From positions 52,729-116,728 of the forward strand of contig NZ_JAJEWQ010000010.1 of assembly GCF_020687805.1 (NCBI RefSeq): a DNA stretch of 64,000 nucleotides, in the 5' to 3' direction. Under the pieces are notes generated by a model that worked only from the letters and a program-made list of their open reading frames with translations, was not told the DNA's origin and ran no database searches. Both the position numbers and the translations under genes were made by a program. This stretch comes from Planctobacterium marinum. Lineage in GTDB: Bacteria; Pseudomonadota; Gammaproteobacteria; Enterobacterales; Alteromonadaceae. The number at the start of each line of letters is the position of its first letter. The first letter of the stretch is position 1. This document shows, in pieces, positions 51,103-64,000 of this stretch.

Positions 51103-54100
51103 ATGGTTTACTCTTATAGCGAAAAGAAACGTATCCGCAAGGATTTTGGTAAACGCCCCCAGGTACTCGAAATACCTTATCTACTTTCCATACAATTAGA
51201 CTCTTTCCGTAAGTTCATCGAGATCGATCCGGAAGGTCAATACGGTTTGGAAGCTGCATTTCGTTCTGTATTTCCGATTAAAAGTTATTCGGGCAATTCA
51301 GAGTTGCAGTATGTAAGTTATCGATTGGGCGAACCGGTATTTGACGTCAAAGAATGTCAAATTCGTGGTGTGACATTCTCCGCACCACTTCGTGTTAAGT
51401 TGCGTCTTGTCTTATTTGATAAAGAAGCAGCTCCAGGCACAGTAAAAGATATTAAAGAGCAAGAAGTATACATGGGTGAAATTCCACTCATGACAGACAC
51501 AGGTACCTTTGTTATCAATGGTACTGAGCGTGTTATTGTTTCTCAGCTACATCGTTCACCAGGTGTGTTCTTTGATCACGACAAAGGTAAAACGCACTCC
51601 TCCGGTAAAGTACTGTATAACGCCCGCGTTATCCCTTACCGCGGTTCCTGGTTGGATTTTGAATTCGATCCAAAAGATAATCTTTTCGTTCGTATTGACC
51701 GTCGTCGTAAACTACCGGCGTCTATCATTCTTCGCGCTATGGATATGGGCACAGAAGAAATTCTGGGTCTGTTCTTCGAAAAAGACACTGTTATCATGGA
51801 TAACGGTGTATTCAAAGTTTCTATCGTACCTGATCGCCTGCGTGGCGAAGTTGCCCGTTTCGACATCAAAGATGAAGAAGGCAATGTGATCGTAGAAACC
51901 AGCCGTCGTATTTCTGCTCGTCACACACGTCAGATGGAAAAACTGGGCCTTTCAGAACTGGAAGTACCGGTTGAATTCCTGTTGGGCCGCGTATTCGCTG
52001 CTAACGTTGTCGACGAAAGCACTGGCGAAATTATCGTTAATGCCAACGACGAAGCGACTGCTGAAAACCTGAACGCTATCTATGAAGCAGGTATCACTGA
52101 GTTTGAAACTCTGTATATCAACGAGTTAGATCACGGTTCTTACATGTCGGATACCCTGCGTATCGACAATTCAACCAACCGCTTAGAAGCCCTGGTTGAA
52201 ATCTACCGTATGATGCGTCCTGGTGAGCCACCAACAAAAGACGCAGCAGAAGCTCTGTTTGACAACCTGTTCTTTACTGATGACCGTTATGATCTGTCTT
52301 CAGTAGGTCGTATGAAGTTCAACCGTCGTTTAGGACGTGACGAACTGACCGGTTCAGGCACACTGGATAAAGAAGATATCGTTGCTGTTATGCAACAATT
52401 GATCGCTATCCGTGACGGTAAAGATGACGTGGACGATATCGACCACTTAGGTAACCGTCGTATCCGTTCTGTAGGTGAAATGGCAGAAAACCAGTTCCGC
52501 GTAGGTCTGGTACGTGTTGAGCGTGCTGTTAAAGAACGTTTGAGCCTGGGTGATCTGGACAATGTGATGCCACAGGACCTGATCAACGCCAAGCCAATCT
52601 CTGCAGCGGTTAAAGAATTCTTTGGTTCTTCACAGCTGTCTCAGTTCATGGACCAAAACAACCCGCTGTCAGAAGTGACGCACAAGCGTCGTATTTCTGC
52701 CTTAGGCCCGGGTGGTTTGACCCGTGAGCGCGCCGGCTTCGAAGTTCGAGACGTTCACCCAACACACTACGGTCGTGTTTGTCCTATCGAAACTCCGGAA
52801 GGTCCAAACATCGGTTTGATCAACTCGCTGTCCAGCTATGCCCGTACTAACGATTACGGTTTCCTGGAAACCCCATACCGTAAGATCGTAGACGGCGAAG
52901 TAACTGAAGACATCGAATACCTGTCTGCTATTGAAGAAGGTCACTATCCAATCGCTCAGGCGAGTGCGGAATTGGACGAGAACAACCGTCTGGCAGATGA
53001 CCTGGTACCTTGCCGTTACAAGGGTGAATTCACCTTGATGGCAAAAGAAGACATTAAATTTATGGACGTGTCAGCGCAACAGATCGTATCTGTGGCTGCC
53101 AGCATTATCCCGTTCCTTGAGCACGATGACGCCAACCGTGCATTGATGGGTTCAAACATGCAACGTCAGGCTGTTCCTACTTTACGTGCTGATAAGCCGC
53201 TGGTAGGTACAGGTATGGAAAAAACCGTAGCTATCGACTCAGGTGTAACTGTAGTTGCTAAGCGCGGCGGTTATATCGAATACGTAGATGCCTCGCGTAT
53301 CGTTGTAAAAGTAAACGACAACGAAATGGTAGCAGGCGAAGCCGGTATCGATATCTACAACCTGACCAAATACACACGTTCTAACCAGAACACCTGTATT
53401 AACCAGAAGCCAACCGTCAATGTTGGTGAGCCGGTTGTCGCGGGTGATGTATTGGCTGACGGTCCGTCAACTGACCTGGGTGAATTGGCCCTTGGCCAGA
53501 ACATGCGTATCGCATTCATGCCCTGGAACGGTTATAACTTCGAGGATTCCATCCTGATCTCTGAGCGTGTAGCTCAGGAAGACCGTTTCACTACCATCCA
53601 CATTCAGGAACTTAGCTGTATCGCTCGAGATACTAAGCTGGGGCCAGAAGAAATCAGTTCAGACATTCCAAACGTGGGTGAATCTGCACTGAGCAAGCTG
53701 GATGAATCTGGTGTTGTTTACATCGGCGCTGAAGTTAAAGGCGGCGATATTCTGGTAGGTAAGGTAACACCTAAGGGTGAAACGCAACTTACCCCGGAAG
53801 AAAAACTGTTAAGAGCTATTTTCGGTGAAAAAGCCTCTGACGTTAAAGATACCTCATTGCGTGTACCTAACTCTGTTCACGGTACCGTAATTGACGTTCA
53901 AATCTTTACCCGTGACGGTGTCGAAAAAGACAAGCGCGCATTAGAAATTGAAGACATGCAGTTGCGTCAGGTTAAGAAAGACCTGGGTGACGAGTTCAGC
54001 ATTCTGGCTGACGGCATCTTCGCCCGTGCCCGCAACCTGCTGGTAGCCAATGGCATTTCAGAAGACAAACTCAACGGTACTCCGCGTGAGAAGTGGTTCG

Positions 54101-55131
54101 ATTTACCGTTGCGTGATGACGATGCTCAGACTGAATTGGATCAAGCTGCTGAACAGTATGCTGGCGTTAAAGACGACTTCGATAAGAAGTTCGAAAACAA
54201 ACGTCGCAAGATCACTCAGGGTGATGACCTGGCGCCAGGTGTACTTAAGATTGTTAAGGTTTACCTGGCCGTTAAACGTCACATTCAGCCTGGTGATAAG
54301 ATGGCTGGACGTCACGGTAACAAAGGTGTTATCTCGTCCATCCAGCCTGTTGAAGACATGCCATATGATGAGAACGGCGAACCAGTAGATATCGTACTGA
54401 ACCCGCTGGGGGTACCATCGCGTATGAACGTGGGTCAGATCCTGGAAACTCACCTGGGTATGGCTGCTCGCGGCCTGGGTGTGAAGATTGACCGCATGCT
54501 GAAAGAGCAACAGGAAATCGCTAAACTGCGTGAATTCCTGACTCAGGTATACAGCTCTGGTACACATCGTCAGGAAGTGGACATTGCGTCTTTCACTGAT
54601 GATGAAGTGATCCGTTTGGCAGACAACCTGCGCAAAGGTGTACCTATTGCAACGCCGGTATTCGACGGTGCAACTGAAGCGGAAATCAAAGAATTATTGA
54701 CGCTGGCTGATATCCCGGAAAGCGGACAAATTAAACTGTCAGATGGCCGTACTGGCCAGGAGTTTGAGCGTCCGGTAACTGTGGGTTACATGTACATGCT
54801 GAAACTGAACCACCTGGTTGACGACAAAATGCACGCTCGTTCAACTGGTTCTTACAGCCTGGTTACACAGCAACCGTTGGGCGGTAAAGCTCAGTTCGGT
54901 GGTCAGCGTTTCGGTGAGATGGAAGTGTGGGCACTGGAAGCATACGGTGCTGCTTATACTCTGCAAGAAATGTTGACTGTTAAGTCCGATGACGTGAATG
55001 GTCGTACTAAGATGTATAAGAATATCGTCGATGGCGACCACCGTATGGAACCTGGTATGCCGGAATCCTTCAACGTATTGTTGAAAGAAATCCGCTCTCT
55101 GGGTATCAACATCGAGCTGGAAGAGCAATAA
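51103..55131 (+). CDS. rpoB: DNA-directed RNA polymerase subunit beta
   Basis: The beta subunit forms half of the catalytic cleft and binds rifampicin. The product from the ATG at 51103 (GAGGAA five bases upstream) is 1342 residues, the same length as in E. coli, beginning [20 protein letters not shown]. Open frame extends upstream to 51019 but adds 28 unrelated residues. The rifampicin region reads [20 protein letters not shown] and [11 protein letters not shown], without known resistance changes. The terminal motif [16 protein letters not shown] is intact. Confidence 0.98.
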   Translation: MVYSYSEKKRIRKDFGKRPQVLEIPYLLSIQLDSFRKFIEIDPEGQYGLEAAFRSVFPIKSYSGNSELQYVSYRLGEPVFDVKECQIRGVTFSAPLRVKLRLVLFDKEAAPGTVKDIKEQEVYMGEIPLMTDTGTFVINGTERVIVSQLHRSPGVFFDHDKGKTHSSGKVLYNARVIPYRGSWLDFEFDPKDNLFVRIDRRRKLPASIILRAMDMGTEEILGLFFEKDTVIMDNGVFKVSIVPDRLRGEVARFDIKDEEGNVIVETSRRISARHTRQMEKLGLSELEVPVEFLLGRVFAANVVDESTGEIIVNANDEATAENLNAIYEAGITEFETLYINELDHGSYMSDTLRIDNSTNRLEALVEIYRMMRPGEPPTKDAAEALFDNLFFTDDRYDLSSVGRMKFNRRLGRDELTGSGTLDKEDIVAVMQQLIAIRDGKDDVDDIDHLGNRRIRSVGEMAENQFRVGLVRVERAVKERLSLGDLDNVMPQDLINAKPISAAVKEFFGSSQLSQFMDQNNPLSEVTHKRRISALGPGGLTRERAGFEVRDVHPTHYGRVCPIETPEGPNIGLINSLSSYARTNDYGFLETPYRKIVDGEVTEDIEYLSAIEEGHYPIAQASAELDENNRLADDLVPCRYKGEFTLMAKEDIKFMDVSAQQIVSVAASIIPFLEHDDANRALMGSNMQRQAVPTLRADKPLVGTGMEKTVAIDSGVTVVAKRGGYIEYVDASRIVVKVNDNEMVAGEAGIDIYNLTKYTRSNQNTCINQKPTVNVGEPVVAGDVLADGPSTDLGELALGQNMRIAFMPWNGYNFEDSILISERVAQEDRFTTIHIQELSCIARDTKLGPEEISSDIPNVGESALSKLDESGVVYIGAEVKGGDILVGKVTPKGETQLTPEEKLLRAIFGEKASDVKDTSLRVPNSVHGTVIDVQIFTRDGVEKDKRALEIEDMQLRQVKKDLGDEFSILADGIFARARNLLVANGISEDKLNGTPREKWFDLPLRDDDAQTELDQAAEQYAGVKDDFDKKFENKRRKITQGDDLAPGVLKIVKVYLAVKRHIQPGDKMAGRHGNKGVISSIQPVEDMPYDENGEPVDIVLNPLGVPSRMNVGQILETHLGMAARGLGVKIDRMLKEQQEIAKLREFLTQVYSSGTHRQEVDIASFTDDEVIRLADNLRKGVPIATPVFDGATEAEIKELLTLADIPESGQIKLSDGRTGQEFERPVTVGYMYMLKLNHLVDDKMHARSTGSYSLVTQQPLGGKAQFGGQRFGEMEVWALEAYGAAYTLQEMLTVKSDDVNGRTKMYKNIVDGDHRMEPGMPESFNVLLKEIRSLGINIELEEQ

Positions 55132-55222
55132 GTCCCGCTTTGGACTGAACAGGTAGCGATGCCTGCTACAACTAAAATTGGCGCTGGCATCGAATAATAA
55201 GTGACTCCGTTGGGAGAAAATC

Positions 55223-58200
55223 GTGAAAGATTTACTTAAGTTTCTTAAGCAACAAAACAAAACTGAAGAATTCGATCAGATTCGAATCGGTCTGGCTTCG
55301 CCCGACATGATCCGCAGCTGGTCGTACGGGGAAGTTAAAAAACCCGAAACGATTAACTACCGTACCTTCAAGCCAGAGCGTGATGGTTTGTTTTGTGCGC
55401 GTATTTTTGGACCGGTTAAAGACTACGAATGTTTGTGCGGTAAGTACAAGCGTCTGAAGCACCGTGGTGTAATCTGTGAGAAGTGTGGCGTAGAAGTTAC
55501 CCTCACTAAAGTGCGTCGTGAGCGCATGGGTCACATCGAATTGGCCAGCCCGGTTGCACACATCTGGTTCCTGAAATCACTGCCGAGCCGTATCGGCCTG
55601 ATGCTGGATATGACGTTACGTGATATCGAGCGTGTACTTTATTTTGAATCTTATGTTGTTACCGAACCTGGTATGACAACATTAGAGCGCAGCCAGCTTC
55701 TGACTGAAGAAGAGTACCTGGATGCGCTGGAAGAGCACGGTGATGAGTTCGAAGCAAAAATGGGTGCTGAAGCAGTATTCGATTTGTTGCAAGAACTTGA
55801 TGTTGATGCCGATGTCGCATCAATGCGTGAAGAGTTGCCTTCTATCAACTCTGAAACTAAGCGCAAGAAGATCACCAAGCGTCTTAAGTTATTAGAATCC
55901 TTCCAGCAATCTGGCAACAAGCCAGAGTGGATGATCATGACTGTTCTGCCGGTACTGCCGCCAGATTTACGTCCTCTGGTACCGCTGGATGGTGGTCGTT
56001 TTGCGACGTCTGATTTGAACGACTTATACCGTCGTGTAATCAACCGTAACAACCGTCTTAAGCGTCTGTTAGATTTGGCTGCACCTGACATTATCGTACG
56101 CAACGAAAAGCGTATGCTTCAGGAAGCGGTTGACGCCTTATTAGATAACGGTCGTCGCGGTCGTGCTATCACTGGCTCTAACAAGCGTCCTCTGAAATCT
56201 TTGGCCGACATGATCAAAGGTAAGCAAGGTCGTTTCCGTCAGAACCTGTTGGGTAAGCGTGTTGACTACTCAGGCCGTTCTGTAATCACGGTTGGTCCTA
56301 CTCTGCGTTTGCACCAGTGTGGTCTGCCTAAGAAAATGGCACTTGAGCTGTTCAAACCTTTTATCTACGGCAAGTTAGAAGGCCGTGGTTTAGCAACTAC
56401 GATTAAAGCCGCTAAGAAAATGGTTGAACGCGAAGCGGCAGAAGTCTGGGACGTTCTGGACGAAGTTATCCGCGAACACCCGGTATTACTTAACCGTGCA
56501 CCAACACTGCACAGATTGGGTATCCAGGCGTTTGAACCTATTCTTATCGAAGGTAAAGCGATTCAACTGCACCCGCTGGTGTGTGCGGCTTATAACGCTG
56601 ACTTCGATGGTGACCAAATGGCGGTACACGTACCACTGACTATCGAAGCTCAGTTGGAATCACGTGCCCTGATGATGTCTACCAACAACATCCTGTCTCC
56701 GGCAAACGGTGAACCAATCATCGTACCTTCACAGGACGTTGTATTGGGTCTGTATTACATGACCCGCGCCCGTGTTAACGCCAAAGGCGAAGGCATGGTA
56801 TTCGCGAACAAAGAAGAAGCGGAAAAAGCTTACCGTACTGGTGAAGCTGAACTGCACGCTCGCGTAAAAGTGCGTTTGACCGAAGTTGAAGTGGATATCG
56901 ACGGTAACAGACACGAAAGAACGTCAGTTGTCGACACCACTGTTGGTCGTGCCATCCTGTTTGGCATTTTGCCAGAAGGTATGCCATTTGAGCTGATTAA
57001 TCAGCCAATGGGCAAGAAGCAAATTTCTAAATTATTGAATGCTTGCTACCGTCGTTTAGGTCTGAAAGACACAGTAATCACCGCTGACCAGGTTATGTAT
57101 ACTGGTTTCCATTACGCGATGAAATCTGGTGTGTCTATCGGTATCGACGACATGGTTATCCCGGATGAAAAATCAGAAATCATCGATGCTGCTGAAGCTG
57201 AAGTGACTGAGATCCAGGAGCAGTTCCAGTCTGGTTTGGTAACTGCTGGTGAGCGTTACAACAAAGTAATCGATATCTGGTCTGCCGCTAACGAACGCGT
57301 AGCGAAAGCCATGATGACAAACCTGTCTACCGAAGAGGTATTAAACCGCGACGGTGAGATGGAGAAGCAAGATTCACTTAACTCCGTATACATGATGGCG
57401 GACTCCGGTGCTCGTGGTAGCCCGGCTCAGATTCGTCAGTTGGCCGGTATGCGTGGTCTGATGGCTAAGCCAGATGGCTCAATCATCGAAACCCCAATTA
57501 CCGCTAACTTCCGTGAAGGCCTGAACGTACTTCAGTACTTCATCTCAACCCACGGTGCACGTAAAGGTTTGGCCGATACGGCATTGAAGACAGCGAACTC
57601 GGGTTACCTGACTCGTCGTCTGGTTGACGTTGCGCAAGACGTTGTTATCAACAATGACGACTGTGGCACCTTTGACGGTATCGTAATGAAACCACTAATT
57701 GAAGGTGGTGACGTTGTAGAACCATTGCGTGAACGCGTATTGGGTCGTGTTGTAGCAGAAGACGTGCTTAAGCCTGGTACAAATGAAGTACTGGTTGAGC
57801 GTAACGTATTGCTTGATGAGAAACTGGTAGACTTCCTTGAGTCTCACTCGGTTGACCAGGTTATTGTTCGCTCCGTAATCACCTGTGAAAACGACTTCGG
57901 TGTTTGTGCTAAGTGTTACGGTCGTGACCTTGCTCGTGGTCATATGGTTGGTGCTGGTGAATCTGTGGGTGTTATCGCTGCACAGTCAATCGGTGAGCCA
58001 GGTACACAGTTAACGATGCGTACCTTCCACATCGGTGGTGCGGCATCAAGAGCGTCAGCAGAAAACAGTGTTCAGATCAAAAACAATGGTCACCTGAAAC
58101 TGCACAACGCTAAATATGTAACTAACACAGACGGTAAGATTGTTATCGTTTCTCGTTCAACTGAACTGACGGTTATTGACGAGTTTGGTCGCGAGAAAGA

Positions 58201-59407
58201 GCGTTACAAACTGCCTTATGGTGCTAAGTTGTCAGTCGATGACGGTGCAGCGGTAGAGTCTGGTGCAATCGTTGCTAACTGGGATCCGCATTCCCACCCA
58301 ATCGTGGTAGAGCGTAAAGCCAAAGTTAGCTTCTCTGATGTTGACGATTCCAACACCGAAATGCAGCAGGACGAACTGACTGGTCTGTCACGTATCGTTG
58401 TTAAAGACCTGTCTTTGGCAAACGCCAAAGAGCCTAAACTGATTCTTGAAATTGAAGAAGTGGGCCTGCAGGAAATTCGTCTGCCAAGCTTTACCACTAT
58501 CGATATTGCTGATGGTGCAACGGCTCAGGTGGGTGACACTATTGCGCGTATTCCTCAGGAAAGCTCGAAGACACGTGATATCACGGGTGGTCTGCCACGA
58601 GTTGCTGACCTGTTCGAAGCTCGTAAGCCTAAAGAGCCTGCGATCCTGGCTGAGATTTCCGGTACTATCGGATTTGGTAAAGAAACCAAAGGTAAGAAGC
58701 GTCTGACAATTACACCTAAAGACGGTGATCACTACGAAGAGATGATTCCAAAATGGCGTCAAATCAACGTATTTGAAGGTGAGAACATCGAAAAAGGTGA
58801 AGTTATTGCCGACGGTCCAGAGTCTCCACACGATATCTTGCGCCTGCGTGGTGTAAGTGCGGTGTCTAACTACATCGTTAACGAGGTTCAGGAAGTTTAC
58901 CGCTTACAGGGTGTAAAAATTAACGATAAGCACATTGAAGTAGTTATCCGTCAGATGCTACGTAAATGTATTATCACCGAGCCAGGCGACAGTATGTTCC
59001 TGGAAGGTGAGCAGTGTGAAGTTTCTGCCGTTAATATCGCAAACCGTGAACTGGAAAAAGCAGGCAAATTCCCTGCTAAATACGAACTGCAATTGTTGGG
59101 TATCACTAAGGCATCACTGTCTACTGAATCCTTCATCTCCGCGGCCTCGTTCCAGGAAACAACCCGCGTACTGACTGAAGCTGCGGTACAAGGTAAGACG
59201 GATGATTTACGTGGTCTGAAAGAAAACGTAATCGTTGGTCGTCTGATCCCGGCCGGTACTGGTTTGGCGTATCACAAGAAGCGCCTGGCTAACAAGATGG
59301 ATGCTATGGAAGATCTGTCAGTTTCTGCAGAAGAAGCAGAAGCCGCATTAACCGAAGCGTTAAACGCTGAAGTGTTAGGTGCAGACAGCTCAGCCTCTGA
59401 AGAGTAA
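55223..59407 (+). CDS. rpoC: DNA-directed RNA polymerase subunit beta'
   Basis: The beta' subunit carries the catalytic magnesium site. The 1394-residue protein starts at GTG 55223 ([20 protein letters not shown], as in E. coli, with GGGAG upstream). It has the zinc-binding [19 protein letters not shown], the catalytic [13 protein letters not shown], and the bridge and trigger regions ([36 protein letters not shown]). The length is slightly below the 1407 residues of E. coli, with the difference near the C terminus. A strong terminator follows 16 bases after the stop. Confidence 0.98.
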   Translation: MKDLLKFLKQQNKTEEFDQIRIGLASPDMIRSWSYGEVKKPETINYRTFKPERDGLFCARIFGPVKDYECLCGKYKRLKHRGVICEKCGVEVTLTKVRRERMGHIELASPVAHIWFLKSLPSRIGLMLDMTLRDIERVLYFESYVVTEPGMTTLERSQLLTEEEYLDALEEHGDEFEAKMGAEAVFDLLQELDVDADVASMREELPSINSETKRKKITKRLKLLESFQQSGNKPEWMIMTVLPVLPPDLRPLVPLDGGRFATSDLNDLYRRVINRNNRLKRLLDLAAPDIIVRNEKRMLQEAVDALLDNGRRGRAITGSNKRPLKSLADMIKGKQGRFRQNLLGKRVDYSGRSVITVGPTLRLHQCGLPKKMALELFKPFIYGKLEGRGLATTIKAAKKMVEREAAEVWDVLDEVIREHPVLLNRAPTLHRLGIQAFEPILIEGKAIQLHPLVCAAYNADFDGDQMAVHVPLTIEAQLESRALMMSTNNILSPANGEPIIVPSQDVVLGLYYMTRARVNAKGEGMVFANKEEAEKAYRTGEAELHARVKVRLTEVEVDIDGNRHERTSVVDTTVGRAILFGILPEGMPFELINQPMGKKQISKLLNACYRRLGLKDTVITADQVMYTGFHYAMKSGVSIGIDDMVIPDEKSEIIDAAEAEVTEIQEQFQSGLVTAGERYNKVIDIWSAANERVAKAMMTNLSTEEVLNRDGEMEKQDSLNSVYMMADSGARGSPAQIRQLAGMRGLMAKPDGSIIETPITANFREGLNVLQYFISTHGARKGLADTALKTANSGYLTRRLVDVAQDVVINNDDCGTFDGIVMKPLIEGGDVVEPLRERVLGRVVAEDVLKPGTNEVLVERNVLLDEKLVDFLESHSVDQVIVRSVITCENDFGVCAKCYGRDLARGHMVGAGESVGVIAAQSIGEPGTQLTMRTFHIGGAASRASAENSVQIKNNGHLKLHNAKYVTNTDGKIVIVSRSTELTVIDEFGREKERYKLPYGAKLSVDDGAAVESGAIVANWDPHSHPIVVERKAKVSFSDVDDSNTEMQQDELTGLSRIVVKDLSLANAKEPKLILEIEEVGLQEIRLPSFTTIDIADGATAQVGDTIARIPQESSKTRDITGGLPRVADLFEARKPKEPAILAEISGTIGFGKETKGKKRLTITPKDGDHYEEMIPKWRQINVFEGENIEKGEVIADGPESPHDILRLRGVSAVSNYIVNEVQEVYRLQGVKINDKHIEVVIRQMLRKCIITEPGDSMFLEGEQCEVSAVNIANRELEKAGKFPAKYELQLLGITKASLSTESFISAASFQETTRVLTEAAVQGKTDDLRGLKENVIVGRLIPAGTGLAYHKKRLANKMDAMEDLSVSAEEAEAALTEALNAEVLGADSSASEE

Positions 59408-59422
59408 TTTCTACTCAATGTG

Positions 59423-59449
59423 AAAAAAGCGCCTGATGGCGCTTTTTTT
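59423..59449 (+). terminator. rho-independent terminator after rpoC
   Basis: AAAAAAGCGCC (59423-59433) and GGCGCTTTTTTT (59438-59449) form a stem around TGAT with a T run. Its A-rich left arm also gives a T run for the opposite gene's transcription. Confidence 0.92.
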
Positions 59450-59473
59450 GTGTCTGTTGATCAGGACTTTTGG

Positions 59474-60211
59474 CTAGCTCGCCTGTAGTCTTGCCTGATG
59501 GGCCTGTTGGTGAATGGCTGCCTTGAGTTCTCTGGGGATGCAAAGGTGTTTCGCCAGGTTATCAAGATACTGCTTTGACACTGACATTCTCTCGTCGATC
59601 GCTAACAAGGATGCGGCATAAACTTCCACACCGGTCTCGGCATCGGGTACGCGGGCTACAATTTGTTCCATAGATTTGGGGCGTCGCAGCTCGTCAAATA
59701 AGCTGGCTTTCTCAGCCGTTGATAGCTCCATCTGTTCTACCTGATTGAAAATACGCGCCTGTTCATCGTTATCAATATGACCATCCGCATAGGCAGCAGC
59801 AATCATCGCCTGCATCAGCAACATTTGTCCACCGTCGGCACTCTCGTCTTCAATGATTTCATCAAAGCGATTTTCTGATACTCGCTCGTAATCAAAGGTG
59901 CTTGGTTCTGGACGAGAGTAGGTATGTTGCTCTGAGTTACTTTGTCGTTGCGGCGTGTAGTAATAGGACGGATCGTTGGCTTGCCTGCTGTTTTGCCCTG
60001 ACGACTTTTGCTGGTTGTAGCTTTGATAGGCCTTCCAGGCAAGTCCTCCAACGGCAGCCAGCGCGCCAACTTTCAGGGCACTCTTGCCCATCTTTTTGGA
60101 TTTTTTACCCATTGCCAGATTAGTGACAACGCCACTTAAAGCACCACCGGCCATTCCGGACATAAAACCGCTTTTGCTTAAACCGCCCAACATTTTCTGT
60201 AAGTCTTTCAT
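59474..60211 (-). CDS. DUF533/TerB-like protein, YebE family
   Basis: The 245-residue protein has a Gly-rich N-terminal part with a hydrophobic stretch (ALSGVVTNLAMG; ALKVGALAAVGGLAWKAY, about residues 24-62) and a polar Gln/Ser-rich linker. The C-terminal helical domain (about 135-240) has LLMQAMIAAAYADGHIDNDEQARIF and EVYAASLLAIDERMSVSKQYL, the TerB-like metal-site pattern seen in DUF533. E. coli YebE (219 residues), an inner-membrane protein of unknown function, has the same layout. It is convergent with rpoC. Confidence 0.85.
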   Translation of the reverse strand: MKDLQKMLGGLSKSGFMSGMAGGALSGVVTNLAMGKKSKKMGKSALKVGALAAVGGLAWKAYQSYNQQKSSGQNSRQANDPSYYYTPQRQSNSEQHTYSRPEPSTFDYERVSENRFDEIIEDESADGGQMLLMQAMIAAAYADGHIDNDEQARIFNQVEQMELSTAEKASLFDELRRPKSMEQIVARVPDAETGVEVYAASLLAIDERMSVSKQYLDNLAKHLCIPRELKAAIHQQAHQARLQAS

Positions 60212-60910
<699 letters not shown>

Positions 60911-60983
60911 CGGTTCTCCGTTAGTAAGGCCAAACTAAGTATTAACGTTTTGGGATAATCCTGAATCAATTCGGAGAATTAAG

Positions 60984-61454
60984 ATGCCAAGAAGAAGAGT
61001 CGTAGGACAACGTAAAATCCTACCTGATCCTAAGTTCGGATCACAGCTGTTAGCTAAATTCATTAATGTTGTTATGCTAGACGGCAAAAAATCAACTGCT
61101 GAAAAAATCGTTTACGGTGCACTAGACGCTGCTGCTGAAAAAACAGGTAAAGATCACCTGGATATTTTCGAAGCTGCTCTGGACAACATCCGTCCTAACG
61201 TAGAGGTTAAATCTCGCCGTGTTGGTGGTTCTACCTACCAGGTACCGGTTGAAGTTCGCCCTGTACGTCGCAACGCATTAGGTATGCGTTGGATGGTTGA
61301 AGCTGCTCGTAAGCGTGGTGAAAAATCTATGGCGTTACGCCTTGCTGCTGAAATGGCGGATGCGTCAGACAATAAAGGTTCTGCGGTTAAGAAACGTGAA
61401 GACGTTCACCGTATGGCTGAAGCGAACAAAGCGTTCGCACACTACCGTTGGTAA
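60984..61454 (+). CDS. rpsG: 30S ribosomal protein S7
   Basis: S7 starts assembly of the 30S head and contacts mRNA near the exit site. The 156-residue protein begins [20 protein letters not shown] and contains [20 protein letters not shown], both typical. E. coli S7 represses the str operon. Here the spacer to fusA is long and contains repeats, which may change such control. Confidence 0.98.
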   Translation: MPRRRVVGQRKILPDPKFGSQLLAKFINVVMLDGKKSTAEKIVYGALDAAAEKTGKDHLDIFEAALDNIRPNVEVKSRRVGGSTYQVPVEVRPVRRNALGMRWMVEAARKRGEKSMALRLAAEMADASDNKGSAVKKREDVHRMAEANKAFAHYRW

Positions 61455-61494
61455 TCTGCTGACAGTAGTTAAATTCCAAATTAATTTGGTATTC

Positions 61495-61517
61495 ACGGAG
61501 AGGGTCGCCCTCTCCGT
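61495..61517 (+). terminator. strong hairpin after rpsG
   Basis: ACGGAGAGGG (61495-61504) pairs perfectly with CCCTCTCCGT (61508-61517) around TCG. There is no long T run after it, so it may be a partial terminator or an mRNA-processing or protecting hairpin within the str operon. Confidence 0.55.
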
Positions 61518-61562
61518 CTTCAATTTAGGCATGTGGAAATTGTGCTTAAATTGAAAAAAGAT

Positions 61563-61668
61563 TGTAGGTCGGAATGTATTCCGACAAAGTGAACGGGTTT
61601 TTCAGCACGGTCGGATTAACCTGACTTAACTGGATATCCGGCACGGTTGGACTTAAGGTCCACCTACA
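61563..61668. repeat. REP/MITE-like palindromic element between rpsG and fusA
   Basis: The outer arms TGTAGGT (61563-61569) and ACCTACA (61662-61668) are perfect inverted repeats. Inside are the perfect palindrome GTCGGAATGTATTCCGAC (61568-61585) and a second imperfect stem (TGGAC...GTCCA near 61648-61663). Extragenic elements with a TGTAGGTCGGA end occur in many marine gammaproteobacterial genomes, to my memory. Only one copy is seen in this window. Confidence 0.6.
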
Positions 61669-61696
61669 CAGAATTTCCTTTAACTGAGAGGACACT

Positions 61697-63799
61697 ATGG
61701 CTCGTACAACTCCCATTGAGCTGTACCGCAATATCGGTATCGTTGCTCACGTGGACGCGGGAAAAACGACCACAACCGAACGGGTTTTATTCTATACCGG
61801 CTTGTCCCACAAAATTGGTGAAGTGCACGATGGTGCCGCTACCATGGACTGGATGGAACAAGAGCAAGAACGCGGTATCACCATTACCTCCGCTGCGACT
61901 ACCTGTTTCTGGAAAGGAATGCAGGCGCAATACGATCAGCACCGTATAAATATCATTGATACACCGGGACACGTTGACTTCACAATCGAAGTTGAGCGTT
62001 CGTTGCGGGTACTTGATGGTGCTGTGGTAGTGTTCTGTGGTTCATCGGGTGTAGAGCCTCAATCGGAAACGGTTTGGCGTCAGGCAAACAAATATCACGT
62101 ACCTCGTATGGTTTTCGTGAATAAAATGGATCGTGCCGGTGCTGACTTTGAACGTGTCGTACAGCAAATTCGCAAGCGTCTTGGTGCGACCTGTGTACCT
62201 ATTCAGTTAAATATCGGTGCCGAAGAACACTTTAAGGGTGTTATCGACCTTATCAAGATGAAAGCCATCAACTGGAATGAAGCGGATCAGGGGATGACCT
62301 TTGAATACGAAGATATTCCGGCAGATCTTCAGGACAAAGCTGAAGTGATGCGTTTAGAAATGGTGGAAGCCGCGGCCGAAGCTAATGACGAATTGATGGA
62401 AAAATATCTTGAAGAAGGTGACCTGAGCGAAGAGGACATTCGCGCAGGGCTTCGCAAACGCACACTGAACAACGAAATTGTGTTAGCCACTTGTGGCTCC
62501 GCTTTTAAAAATAAAGGCGTACAGGCGGTTCTGGACGCGGTTATTGAGTATTTACCATCGCCGGTTGATGTCCCTGCTATTCAGGGCCACAAAGATGATG
62601 CTGATGAATCTCATGACGAGCGTCACGCCGATGACAAAGAGCCTTTCTCCGCATTGGCCTTTAAAATCGCTACAGACCCCTTTGTGGGCACGCTGACCTT
62701 TTTCCGTTGCTATTCAGGTGTAGTGAACACCGGTGATGCCGTATACAACCCGGTTAAAGGCAAAAAAGAACGTTTTGGTCGTATCGTACAGATGCATGCC
62801 AAAGACCGCGCTGAGTTAAAAGAAGTACGGGCAGGGGACATCGCAGCCGCAATCGGCTTAAAAGATGTTACCACTGGTGACACCCTGTGTGATCCGAATC
62901 ACGTGATCACCCTGGAGCGCATGGAATTCCCTGAGCCTGTTATCTCTATCGCGGTAGAACCAAAATCCAAAGCTGACCAGGAAAAAATGTCTGTAGCATT
63001 AGGCAAACTGGCGGCGGAAGATCCGTCCTTTAGGGTTAAAACCGATGAGGAGTCAGGTCAGACAATTATTTCCGGAATGGGAGAATTGCACCTCGACATC
63101 ATCATCGACCGCATGAAGCGCGAATTTAAAGTGGAATGTAACGTGGGTAAACCCCAGGTTGCCTACCGCGAGACCATTCGCAAATCTGTGGAAGTAGAAG
63201 GTAAATTTGTACGTCAGTCTGGTGGACGCGGCCAATACGGTCATGTCTGGCTGCGCGTAGAGCCTCAGGAAGAAGGCAAAGGCTATGAATTTGTCAACGA
63301 GATTGTAGGTGGTACGGTTCCAAAAGAATTCATTCCTGCAGTAGATAAAGGCTGTGAAGAACAGATGCAATTTGGCGTCCTGGCCGGGTATCCGGTACTC
63401 GACGTTAAAGTGACATTATTCGATGGTTCTTATCATGATGTTGACTCTTCAGAAATGGCCTTTAAGATAGCGGGTTCGATGGGCTTTAAACAGGGTTGCT
63501 CTGAAGCTAATCCGGTTTTGCTTGAACCCATGATGAAGGTTGAAGTTACAACTCCCGAAGATTGGATGGGAGATGTAGTTGGCGATCTGAATCGTCGTCG
63601 TGGTGTCATCGAAGGCATGGAAGATGGTGTTGGCGGTATTAAGATTATACGCGCCAAAGTTCCGTTGTCGGAAATGTTTGGTTATGCCACAGATTTGCGG
63701 TCTGCGACGCAAGGACGAGCTTCATATTCCATGGAGTTCCACAACTATGCAGAAGCCCCTAATAATGTTGCTCAAAGCATTATTGAGGCAAGAAATTAA
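61697..63799 (+). CDS. fusA: translation elongation factor G
   Basis: EF-G is the GTPase that drives translocation and ribosome recycling. The 700-residue protein has G1 [19 protein letters not shown], the switch region [13 protein letters not shown]3 [21 protein letters not shown]4 VNKMDRAG and the later domains ([27 protein letters not shown]). The length matches E. coli (704). By eye its codon use (for example CGG and TTA codons in the first lines) is less biased than in rpsL, rpsG or tuf, and its upstream spacer is unusually long. It may have a different recent history from its neighbours. Confidence 0.97.
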   Translation: MARTTPIELYRNIGIVAHVDAGKTTTTERVLFYTGLSHKIGEVHDGAATMDWMEQEQERGITITSAATTCFWKGMQAQYDQHRINIIDTPGHVDFTIEVERSLRVLDGAVVVFCGSSGVEPQSETVWRQANKYHVPRMVFVNKMDRAGADFERVVQQIRKRLGATCVPIQLNIGAEEHFKGVIDLIKMKAINWNEADQGMTFEYEDIPADLQDKAEVMRLEMVEAAAEANDELMEKYLEEGDLSEEDIRAGLRKRTLNNEIVLATCGSAFKNKGVQAVLDAVIEYLPSPVDVPAIQGHKDDADESHDERHADDKEPFSALAFKIATDPFVGTLTFFRCYSGVVNTGDAVYNPVKGKKERFGRIVQMHAKDRAELKEVRAGDIAAAIGLKDVTTGDTLCDPNHVITLERMEFPEPVISIAVEPKSKADQEKMSVALGKLAAEDPSFRVKTDEESGQTIISGMGELHLDIIIDRMKREFKVECNVGKPQVAYRETIRKSVEVEGKFVRQSGGRGQYGHVWLRVEPQEEGKGYEFVNEIVGGTVPKEFIPAVDKGCEEQMQFGVLAGYPVLDVKVTLFDGSYHDVDSSEMAFKIAGSMGFKQGCSEANPVLLEPMMKVEVTTPEDWMGDVVGDLNRRRGVIEGMEDGVGGIKIIRAKVPLSEMFGYATDLRSATQGRASYSMEFHNYAEAPNNVAQSIIEARN

Positions 63800-63801
63800 G
63801 T

Positions 63802-63856
63802 AAGTTCGGTCCGGAATTCACCCATCTCTGATGAGAGGTTTGTGACCGGACTTTTT
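63802..63856 (+). terminator. terminator/attenuator-like hairpin between fusA and tuf
   Basis: AAGTTCGGTC (63802-63811) pairs with GACCGGACTT (63844-63853) with one wobble, around a loop that has its own small stem, followed by TTTTT (63852-63856). It could reduce readthrough into tuf or separate the two. Confidence 0.65.
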
Positions 63857-63873
63857 AAATATTTAGGAAATAG

Positions 63874-64000
<127 letters not shown>

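Noticed and set aside
52600..52740. Possible rifampicin-resistance changes in rpoB
   Set aside because: The cluster residues match the sensitive E. coli sequence.
54103..54567. 154-codon minus-strand frame inside rpoB
   Set aside because: It is antisense to a highly conserved, codon-biased gene, where long shadow frames are expected.

Overview
The window is chromosomal DNA of a marine-type gammaproteobacterium, most likely an Alteromonadales member (Alteromonadaceae-like). This is inferred from the E. coli-like sequences and order of tRNA-Trp-secE-nusG, rplKAJL-rpoBC and rpsL-rpsG-fusA-tuf, from gsk, rsmC, trmB, mutY and yggX, and from the large secreted proteins with FG-GAP-type repeats. 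No database search was possible, so the genus is not assigned.

Layout. (a) 1-3855: housekeeping genes rsmC and trmB (minus), mutY and yggX (plus), and a tRNA-Phe with its own promoter. (b) About 3856-16250: an AT-richer accessory stretch starting at the tRNA. It holds a membrane-protein gene broken by an in-frame ochre codon (4100-4699), an orphan HigA-like antitoxin, a small exported NTF2-like protein, DUF3392 and YehS-like genes, and a 42-codon remnant of a phospholipase D-like gene. It also holds the most interesting locus, a compact minus-strand operon (13684 to 7443). That operon encodes a sigma-70-family factor, a membrane anti-sigma-like protein, an animal-type haem peroxidase, a small unknown protein and an exported TPR-CHAT protease. 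An exported possible outer-membrane protein and a six-helix membrane protein are divergent from it. (c) 16250-26830: an Rrf2 regulator and a divergent methyltransferase with twin operators between them, a YjdM zinc-ribbon protein, an RND efflux pair with a divergent AraC-type membrane regulator, an amidohydrolase lipoprotein and a RecQ-family helicase. (d) 26830-45314: an envelope and secretion region. It has a BlaI/BlaR1-like pair with three matching operator palindromes (one pair around a lipoprotein promoter), an MFS transporter, a secreted zinc metalloprotease with six FG-GAP-like repeats, a VWA-domain lipoprotein followed by an ECF sigma/anti-sigma-like pair, and a roughly 2300-residue exported protein on the opposite strand with six related FG-GAP-like repeats. 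(e) 45400-64000: gsk, tRNA-Trp, secE, nusG, rplKAJL, rpoB, rpoC, a DUF533/TerB gene, rpsL, rpsG, fusA and the 5' end of tuf.

How the genes fit together. The right third is the core transcription and translation block, with recognisable control signals: an L10 leader before rplJ, an attenuator-like hairpin between rplL and rpoB, and terminators after nusG, rpoC and fusA. The left and middle parts carry several envelope-facing control circuits. Two are separate sigma/anti-sigma modules. The first is wired into the peroxidase-CHAT operon, where an exported protease could act on the periplasmic part of the anti-sigma protein. That is an inference, loosely parallel to CRISPR-linked TPR-CHAT/sigma-factor circuits, and it is the best candidate here for an undescribed system.
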